A DNA stretch of 64,000 nt from Aquila chrysaetos chrysaetos. Lineage: Eukaryota > Chordata > Aves > Accipitriformes > Accipitridae. Below are positions 56,601 through 64,000 of this stretch, in pieces. The stretch spans positions 558,001 to 622,000 of the forward strand of contig NC_044007.1 of the NCBI RefSeq assembly GCF_900496995.4, given 5' to 3'. The notes beneath the pieces were generated by a model that was not told the DNA's origin, searched no databases, and was given only the letters and a program-made list of their open reading frames with translations. Position numbers and translations under genes: made by a program. How positions within the stretch are numbered: the first letter of the stretch is position 1; every line of letters begins with the position of its first letter.

Positions 56601-59600
56601 GGCAGAGGACAGGGGAGGTCTCGCTGTGGTGGGTCAGGATGGAAGAGGTCTCCCGCGGGCAGGTGGCTGCTGAAGGCTGTGGTGTTTCTGCAGGGACGTA
56701 GGAGCAGTCGGAGCTGAGCCTGGCTTGGCTGGTCACCGGGGGCTGTAGAGGCATCACTGGAAAATCTTTGTCCCTCTGTCGCAGTGACTTTGTTTCTCCT
56801 CTGGGCAGGAACAAGGGTTTTGTTATACCTGTTCCTGGCTCTGATGAGCGCAGTTGGCTCTTCCTTGGACCGAGCGCTGCTCTGCGATGGGATCTCTGTC
56901 CCGGTGCACCCTGGTGCTCCGAGTGTCCCAGCTGCTTACAGCCGGACTCTGTCCTACACCTTTGCTTTAGGGCATGCGCCTTCAGGGCGCCGCGAGTAGT
57001 AATCTGTGTGTGACCAAGCTCAGTCTGCCTGCGAGGGCTTGGCAGGGTTTCACGGGGTGGTAACGTTCCTCTTGCTCTTCCAGAACTTCCTGTATAAATG
57101 CATCGGGACGACGCTTGGGGCATGCACCAGCAAAGACCTTGTGCAAAAGCAGCTCCAGGAGCTCCTCGAAACGGCCCGATACCATGAGGAGGCAGAAAGG
57201 GAGGTGAGGAGTTGTACCAAACATCCCAAGGGTCATCCTGACAGACCAGGAGAGCAGTCCTAGCATGCTGACCTCTCTTTTCCGCTCCCACCATGCCTGG
57301 CCTGGGCTTGTATCTCCTGGAGAATGGCTTGTAGGGTAGGTTGCAGCATCTGGGTGAATGTGCCCAGAAGAGCAAAGAGAGCCCACCTGCAGCAACGCAA
57401 CGGCAAGAGGGCTCTGAAGCTGGGTGAGATGCAGGGGATGCCTTGGGACACTGTCTCAGGTGGTGTGTGGCCCCAGACTGGGACAGAGTGCTGTTTGCCA
57501 GCCCCGAGCGTGCTGGCAGAGCTGCTTCCTCTGGGAAATCATAGAATGGTTTTGGGTTGGAAGGGACCTTAAAGATCATCTAGTTCCAACCCCCCTGCCA
57601 TGGGCAGGGACATCTTTCACTAGACCAGGTTGCTCAAAGCCCCATCCAACCTGGCCTTGAACACTTCCCAGTGGTGGGGCATTGACCACCTCTTTGGGCA
57701 ACATGTTCCAGTGCCTCACCACACTCATCGTAAAAAACTTCTTCCTTATGTCCAGTCTAACCCTCTCCTCTTTCAGTTTAAAACTGTTGCCCCTTGTCCT
57801 GTCACTACAGGCCTTGGTAAAAAGTCTCTCTCCATCTTTCTTTTAAGTCCCCTATTAAGTATAGAGATGCCACAATAAGGTCTCCCCAGAGCCTTCTCTT
57901 CTCCAGGCTGAACAACCCCAACTCTCTCAGCCTTTCCTCACAGCAGAGGTGTTCCAGCCCTCAGATCATTCCCGTGTCCCTCCTCTGGACCCGCTCCAAT
58001 AGGTCCGTGTCTGTCTCGTGCTGGGGACCCCAGAACTGGACGCAGTGCTCCGGGGGGTCTCACCAGAGCGGAGCAGAGGGGCAGAATCCCCTCCCTCGAC
58101 CTGCTGGCCACGCTGCTCTGGATGCAGCCCAGGATACGGTTGGCTTTCTGGGCTGTGAGCACACATTGCCGGCTCGTGTCCCATTTGTCACCCACCAGTG
58201 TCCCCCAGTCCTCTGCAGGGCTGCTCCCCATCCATCCATCCCCCAGCCTGTGCTGGGACTGGGGCTTGCCCTGACCCATGTGCAGGACCTTGCACTTGGC
58301 CTTGTTGAACCTCATGAACCGACCCACAAATCCTTTGGTGCCAGGAGGGTCTCTGCAGGTTTCAAGGATGAAGGGGCTGTGACAGCCTGGGACACGTTTG
58401 GAGCTGCTGGGGCTCCGCTACTGCCAGGTGCCATCTCGTGGGCAGAGCTGTCATCGCTGTCCTGTCCCCGGCAGCCTGCCTGGCTCTGCATGTGTGACAG
58501 CCCAGCCAGCCTCTGCCTGCTGCCAGAAAGGGCTTTTGGGCTCCTGCTTCGTCCTTGAGCTGGGGTTTGTGTAGCCCCGCAGGTTTGGGGAGTTAAGCCA
58601 GAGCCACAGAAAAAACCCAGGAGTTTTCTTCTGGCTTGGCTGCCTGTCCTGGCTTGCCATGGGGTCAGATGGGCTCAGTGCCCTGCTTTGACAGCCAACT
58701 GTTAAATTAGCGTGGCTGAATCACGAAACGTTCCCATCTTCTGCAGTGTTAACTCGTGTCTCTGGTGTGAGCTCTTGCTCCCTCGGACCTTCCAGGGTTG
58801 CACTGTCCCTGCGGCAGGGAGGGGACCTAGCTCTTCCCACTCCCCTGGGCTGCAGCCCACCGAGCTGGTGTCGCCCTGGGGGCTGCGGCAGCGTCTCCCC
58901 CTGCTCCCCAGAGCATCTCTGGCTGGTGAGACGTTTCTCTGGGCTCCAGCAGCTCTTGGCTGCACCAGGATGGTCTGGTGACATCTCTGTCTTCTTGTGC
59001 TGTGCTCCACTGAGCCTCACACCCACCGTAATGCCACAGACCACCCACCCTAAGACCACAGACAGATGGGGATGCTGCTCCACCTTTCCTGGGCAACCTC
59101 CAGCTCATGTGCTCAACTCATAGAATGATGGAATGGTTTGGGTTGGAAGGGACCTTCAAAGGTCATCTAGTCCAACCCCCCTGCCATGGGCAGGGACATC
59201 TTCAACTCAATCGGGTTGCTCAGAGCCCTGTCCAGCCTGACCTTGAACACTTTCCGGGATGGGGCATCGACCACTTCTCTGGGCAATCTATGCCAGTGCC
59301 TCACCACCCTCATTGTAAAAAAATTTCTTCCTTGTATCTAGTCTGAATCTCGCCTCTTTTAGTTTAAAACCCTTACCCCTTGTCCTATCGCTACAGGCCC
59401 TGCCAAAAAGTCATCTGCTTCTGGATGCTTTGCAGCATTTTCTTCACCACCAGCTCAGACTCTCCTTTGCCACTCTGGAGCTGAGGCTGGGGTTCATAGA
59501 ATGGTTTAGATTGGAAGGGACCTTAAAGATCATCTAGTTCCACCCCCCCTGCCATGGGCAGGGACACCTTCCACTAGACCAGGTTGCTCAAAGCCCCGTC

Positions 59601-62600
59601 CAACCTGGCCTTGAACACTTTCCAGGGATGGGGCATCCACAACCTCTCTGGGCAACCTAGGCCTGTGCCTCACCACGCTCATTGTAAAAAACTTCTTCCT
59701 TATGTCCAGTCTAACCCTCTTCTCTTTCAGTTTAAAACTGTTGCCCCTTGTTCTGTCACTACAGGCCTTGGTAAAAAGTCTTTGTCTTTCTTATAAGCCC
59801 TCTTTAAGTATAGAAAGGCTGCAAGAAGGTCTCCCCACAGCCTTTTCTTCAGGCTGAACAACCCCAACTCTCTCAACCTGTCTTCATAGGAGAGGTGCTC
59901 CAGCCCTTGGATCATCTTCGTGTCTCTCCTCTGGACCCGCTCCAACAGGTCCGTGTCTGTCTCGTGCTGGGGACCCCAGAACTGGACGCAGTGCTCCAGG
60001 GGGGTCTTACCAGAGCGGAGCCGAGGGGCAGAATCCCCTCCCTCGACCTGCTGGCCACGCTGCTCTGGATGCAGCCCGGGATACACTTGGCTTTCTGGGC
60101 TGGAAACACACATTGCCGGGTCACGTTGAGCTTCTCATCAACCAACACCCCCAAGTCCTTCTCCTCAGGGCTGCTCTCAATCCAGTCATTGTCCAGCCTG
60201 TATTTGTGCTTGGGATCACCCCGACCCATGTGCAGGACCTTGCACTTGGCCTTGTTGAACTCCGTGAGGTTCGCACAGTCCCACCTCTCAAGGCTGCCGA
60301 GGTCCCTCTGGATGGCATCCCTTCCCTCCAGCGTGTTGACCGCACCACACAGCTCGGTGTCGTTGGCAAACTTGCTGAGGGCGCGCTTGATCCCGCTGTC
60401 CCTGTCGCCAACAAAGATGTTAAACAGTGTCGGTCCCAATACCAACCCCTGAGGAACGCCACTCGTTACTGCTCTCCACTCGGACATCAAGCGGTTGACC
60501 GCAACTCTTTGAGTGCGACCAGCCAGCCAATTCCTTAACCACCGAGTGGTCCATCCATCAAATCCATGTCTCTCCAATTTAGAGACAAGGATGTTGTGCA
60601 GGGCAGTGTCAAATGGTTTGCACAAGTCCAGGTAGATGACGTCCATTGCTCTTCCCTTATCCACCAATGCTGTAACACAGTCGTAAAAGGCCACCAAATT
60701 TGTCAGGCATGATTTGCCCTTAGTGAAACCATGTTGGCTGTGCCAATCATCTCCTTATTTTCCGTGTGCCTTAGCATAGTTTCCAGGAGGATCTGCTCCG
60801 TGATCTTGCTGGGCACAGAGGTGAAACTGACTGGCCTGTAGCTCCCTGGGTCTTCCTTTTTTCCCTTTTTAAAAACGGGGGTTACGTTTCCCTTTTTCCA
60901 GTCAGCGGGAACTTCCCCGGACTGCCACGACTTAGCGCACTTGAGCAAGGGTTGAGTTTTTCCTGCCCATCCTGGCCAGACTCATGTTCCAGCTTCTGTT
61001 TAAACTCAGACGAGCGGGATCCTGCGCTCGGCCAGCATCGCTGCACCGTGTTGCTCTGCCCGGCTCGATCTCCCCACCGCTGAGCGCTCCCCCCGCTTGC
61101 AGCTGCCTTTAAGTGCAGTGCAAACACAAGCTAATGGTGCCTGGCTTTGCTCCAGCTTATGCAACTCCGTCAAGGGCTGCTCTTGAATAAACTGTTTATG
61201 GAGTTTCAGCCCAGCTCGCTAGACCTCCTGGAGGTATAGCAGAAAGGCAGGACCTGCTAAGCCTGCTTTGCTCTCGCTTCCAGCCAAAGCACTCGACCGG
61301 GCTCCCGTCTCCCGCAGAGCAGCTGACATCTGCCCGCTGGAGAGCGTGCCGTGTCTGTCCTGCCTCTGTGGCTCCTCGAACCGTGTCCCAGCCTGTCACC
61401 CAGACAAGAACAGCATTATTGTGCCCTATGTTCCCTGGAGGCAAGTCCCTGCCCTGGGAGAGGGGAGCACTGGCTGCCAGGACTGCTCCCAGCTGGGCAC
61501 AGCTCAGGTGCCGGGAATTAAACCAATAAACAGGCTCTCTTTAAGTGTCAGCTGGGGCTGGTGAATTAATAGCTTTCTGCTAATGTGTTTTCGCTGCTTC
61601 CTCCAGGGACTTGCTTCCTGCTTTGGGATATGTGCAATAAATCACCTGGAGGAAACCCTGGCCAAGCTGGAAGATTTTGTTAGGTCTGATGTCTTCAAGA
61701 AATCTGTGGGACTGTTCAGTATCTTCAAGGTAAGAGCCAAAGGGCCCCTGCTGCGACACAGCGTGCAGCAAAAGGCTCACGCAGGCTTCTTCAGATACGG
61801 CGTGTGCTGGAGCGGTCCTCGGGAAAGGAGTTAATTTCCTGCCTCGGTGTGTTTGGCTTGGGGCTGGGATACCCTTTGCCTCTCCGGAGAGCTGCTCTTG
61901 GCATCAGAGGCTGCTTGGCATTAGCTCCCAGCTCTCGGCCGCCCGCTCCTGCAGACTCACGTCCCGGTGAAGCTGCTTGCTTGCTGGGTGGGCTGCAGTA
62001 AGCTGTAACTTGGCTTCTGCGTCCGTCAGGGGACCCCGGCCTGACATGGAGTGTGGTTTGGCTGTTACCCACATTGGTGCTTGACAGAAATCCCCGAGCG
62101 GCTCCTGCAGCCATGCGCACACCCCAGGAGACGGGGGTGTTTCGCACACCGAGCGCTTGCAGCAAGAGCCTTTCCTCAGACCTTCTGACCCAGGTGGCTG
62201 TTTTAACTCCCAGACTCTAAGACTGGGTGTTTGAGGGACAGGACTACTTTTGTGTGGGCACGCAAGAGACCCTGGCCCATGATAGAAGGGTGTCCAGAGC
62301 TCGGGAGCAGGGCGAGGAAGCCCTCGTGCAGCCAGGGATCCCTCATCCCTGCCCTGCTTCTCAGGCTTTGGTACAAGGAGGGTCAGCCCCGAACTGCTCC
62401 CTGGGACGGTGCAGGTGAAGCCTTTCAGCAGCGCTGGTTAATGGGCAGTGGATGCTGATTTCTAGCGTGGTAGTTAACCAGGTTAACTTGGCCAGGCTGG
62501 GGCTCACGTGCTTCCCCGCAGGGCTCTAACAGTAACACTCGATGGCAAACTGGGGCTCGTGCCTCGGACAGAGATGTGCTGTTAGTGCAGCTCGTGCTCG

Positions 62601-63174
62601 GACGCCTGATGCTCCATCAGGGCTCTGGAGGTCTCTGCCACCACCAAAAGGATGGGAAGCAAAGGTTCGAAACCTGCTCAGAGTGGCCCTTGTCTTCTAG
62701 GGGGTACCTTCAGCTGGTCAGGCAGACCACCTCCTCGTGAGACCTGGGAAGAGCCAGCCTTGGCTTCCCCACCAGTCCCCCCCGTTAACTTTCTCATCTG
62801 TTGTAACAGGACCGTAGTGACAACGAAGTGGAGAAAGTAAAGAGCACTCTGATCCTGTGCTATGGATACGTAGCTATGTATGCACCCAAGGAGCTGGTGC
62901 TGTCCAGGATTGAAGCAGACATCCTGAAGAACATCTTCCAGTACTTTAACACTAAGGTAAGCTGTTGGGGAGGATCCTCCCGGGGAGGGAGAGCACACCT
63001 GGGTGAGCTGGAGCAGCCAGGCTGTTCTGGATGCTCTGCCCGAAGGATCTCGCTGGGACCCGTGGGTAGCCCCTGGGAGAAGGTCATTCACTGTGGAGTG
63101 TGCTCACTCGTGCATTGCTAATGTGTTTTGTTTTTTCACTTGTTCAGGTTCTGGGAATAAAGGTAGAAACCAAG
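35602..63174 (+). CDS. MROH1: MROH1, maestro heat-like repeat protein (N-terminal 784 codons; runs off the window)
   Basis: MROH1 (HEATR7A) is a large cytosolic HEAT-repeat protein (human about 1640 residues); the Dictyostelium orthologue is reported on lysosomes downstream of WASH. Exons, all GT-AG and in frame: 35602-35623, 37673-37818, 38211-38342, 38889-39051, 40441-40539, 45933-46084, 46637-46777, 47505-47597, 48854-48932, 50365-50478, 50829-50902, 51617-51736, 52661-52771, 53839-53983, 54124-54164, 54768-54909, 55235-55287, 56033-56140, 57084-57203, 61607-61729, 62810-62956, 63148-63174. Seen: [156 protein letters not shown]. These follow the mammalian order throughout. The start is the first of two adjacent ATGs, which gives eight residues before LATTL as in human. 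The rest of the gene lies right of the window. Confidence 0.96.
35624..37672 (+). other. MROH1: MROH1 intron after the start exon
   Basis: Two kilobases of non-coding sequence. T-rich tract at about 36127-36145. No repeat family or RNA gene recognised. Confidence 0.55.
40540..45932 (+). other. MROH1: Large MROH1 intron, no gene recognised
   Basis: A 5.4-kb intron between the exons ending [11 protein letters not shown]...FCY and beginning [10 protein letters not shown]. Contains a 25-bp tandem duplication at about 42737-42790 (AGCTGCCTGCTGCCAGCGGG repeated) and an A-rich tract at 43250-43276. No CR1 or RNA gene was recognised. Confidence 0.55.
47598..50364 (+). other. MROH1: MROH1 introns flanking exon 48854-48932
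   Basis: Two introns of 1.3 and 1.4 kb around one 79-bp exon. Apart from that exon ([20 protein letters not shown]) no coding or repeat evidence was seen. Confidence 0.5.
53088..53574 (+). mobile_element. CR1 3' fragment, sense, in MROH1 intron
   Basis: Runs from about gacgtgaacctgttggagtg to the CR1 end ccattctgtgattctatgt. It contains gaacacctctgctgtgagga and the usual 3' UTR. It is 5'-truncated, in the intron between exons 52661-52771 and 53839-53983. Confidence 0.88.
57537..58325 (-). mobile_element. CR1 retrotransposon, 5'-truncated, antisense
   Basis: Starts at aatcatagaatggttttggg (reverse complement of the CR1 3' end) and extends into the reverse-transcriptase C-terminal region. The minus strand reads [19 protein letters not shown] and [17 protein letters not shown] in one frame. 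Confidence 0.88.
59118..59412 (-). mobile_element. CR1 3' fragment, antisense
   Basis: A 295-bp piece with the CR1 3' end (ggtttgggttggaagggacc, then ggtcatctagtccaaccccc), ending where the sequence departs from CR1 at aaaaagtcatctgcttctgg. Confidence 0.85.
59492..60945 (-). mobile_element. CR1 retrotransposon with most of the reverse transcriptase, antisense
   Basis: The longest CR1 copy in the window, about 1.45 kb. On the minus strand two frames together cover fingers/palm segments of the reverse transcriptase: one (60948-60703) with [20 protein letters not shown], then after a frameshift one (60697-59912) with [40 protein letters not shown] and [13 protein letters not shown]. The catalytic F-A-D-D reads F-A-N-D, so one aspartate is lost. 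With the frameshift and 5' truncation it is dead. Confidence 0.92.
60697..60948 (-). pseudogene. CR1 reverse transcriptase, upstream part (frameshifted)
   Basis: Encodes [20 protein letters not shown] and a following [16 protein letters not shown] segment typical of the start of the CR1 reverse transcriptase. Continuity with the downstream part is broken near 60700-60740, where the expected helix around QHGF/GKSC has shifted frame. Confidence 0.7.
63148..63174 (+). other. MROH1: MROH1 27-nt microexon
   Basis: Nine codons, VLGIKVETK, between a TTGTTCAG acceptor and a GTACAG donor, phase 0 on both sides. The same nine residues follow NTK/STK in mammalian MROH1, which supports the exon despite its size. 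It is the last coding exon in the window. Confidence 0.85.
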
Positions 63175-64000
63175 GTACAGTGTGAGGCATTAAATCTGAA
63201 CTACTCTCTGCTCTTTCCTGCTGTCTCTGTCTGCCTCTTGCTCAGGGTTCCCCTCGAGAGCAGCCCCGTGCTGTGCTCACAGCAGTGCTCCTCTGCCCGT
63301 GGTGACCGGGAGAGCTGCGGGAGCTGCTGCTCCTCACCCTGAGCTCACCAGCCCGGTCCTCTGTGCTGGAACCGTTGCCTGAAAGTGCCAAAACTCACAG
63401 CAGAGGGGAAGGGAAAAAATGCCTTTCTGGTAGGACAGGAGCCGTAGGTGAAAGCGTGGCTCGAGTGGGCACCGCTGTGGTGAAATCCTGAGCTGACCAA
63501 AGGCTGTGTTGGCCTCCCACGGGTGCCTGTGGTTGAGCTCGCTGCCCGTGGGCAGACCTGAGCCTGTCGCCTTCCACCCGTTCTGCTGAGGCGGTGCCTT
63601 TCCTGCGAGCTCTGCGTGGCTGGAGCTCGCAGAGCTGTCCCCAGGAGGGAGCGAGCCAGTTTAGGTTTGCAATCGTGGCAAGACGAGCCACGAGGCAAGG
63701 GAGGCGAGGGTTGGGGTTCCCCCCCGAGAGCCGCTCCGGGGCTCAGGGCTCTGGTACGGCGCGGTGCTCGCCTCCCCTGCCTGCGGAGAGGGCGGTCAGG
63801 CAGCCCCTCCGGCTGTCCCCACACGTGCTTCGTTGGGGGAAACTTGGGGACTCCAGAGACTGAGCTGCAACCTGCCGCTCGGCCAAAATCCACTAAACTA
63901 ATTTTCCTGCTTCTCCCTGGAACAATCATTCAATGGGCAGGTATTAAAACCCAGATTACTATCCTGGGGGCAACGAGGGGCTGTATTTTTATATTTCTCC
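63175..64000 (+). other. MROH1: MROH1 intron (right edge)
   Basis: No sequence like the next MROH1 segment was found before the window ends, so this is intron. Confidence 0.6.

Larger units (their letters stand above)
57204..61606 (+). other. MROH1: MROH1 intron holding a CR1 cluster
   Basis: A 4.4-kb intron between exons ending YHEEAERE and beginning [13 protein letters not shown]. At least 2.5 kb of it is antisense CR1 in three pieces. The rest (58330-59117 and 60960-61606) shows no gene. Confidence 0.6.

Noticed and set aside
57537-60945. An active retrotransposon or a host gene for a reverse transcriptase
   Set aside because: The CR1 copies are 5'-truncated, frameshifted, and the longest has lost a catalytic aspartate.
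1-64000. CRISPR arrays, bacterial operons, tRNA or rRNA genes
   Set aside because: None seen; tandem repeats here have no spacer structure, and intron-exon structure shows a vertebrate genome.

Overview
The window looks like avian nuclear DNA. It has very GC-rich, CpG-island-type promoters, compact multi-exon vertebrate genes with GT-AG introns, and several CR1 non-LTR retrotransposon copies carrying the 3' end typical of birds. Gene order (SHARPIN, MAF1, [ZNFX1-like], HGH1, MROH1) is that of human 8q24.3 around MAF1, except that a ZNFX1-family helicase gene lies between MAF1 and HGH1. Gene calls rest on reading translated exons against remembered vertebrate families; no database search was run.

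Layout. 1-1212: first coding exon of SHARPIN (minus) and part of its intron 1. 1213-2140: CpG-island bidirectional promoter, MAF1 non-coding exon, and a pair of facing ZNF143-type sites. 4846-12242: MAF1 coding exons (plus), introns holding antisense CR1 copies; about 2 kb of probable 3' UTR to the AATAAA at 14236. 14260-20370: GC-rich intergenic DNA, no supported gene. 21708-28192: 13 coding exons of a minus-strand ZNFX1-like SF1 helicase with NF-X1 zinc fingers, studded with minisatellites, one of which is coding; a perfect interferon-stimulated response element lies at 28658-28673. 29397-32989: HGH1 (plus), complete in six exons. 34051-34140: a perfect 90-bp palindrome with two facing CTCF-like cores just upstream of the MROH1 promoter. 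35602-63174: the first 22 coding exons (784 codons) of MROH1 (plus), which runs off the right edge.

How it fits together. MAF1 (RNA polymerase III repressor), HGH1 (eEF2 folding chaperone) and MROH1 (HEAT-repeat protein) are housekeeping genes with CpG-island promoters; SHARPIN (LUBAC subunit) and the ZNFX1-like gene belong to innate-immune signalling. The ZNFX1-like gene and HGH1 are divergently arranged. It is the most unusual content: it ends after about three NF-X1 fingers in an 18-copy GDDC-type pentapeptide array and lacks the long C-terminal part of canonical ZNFX1.
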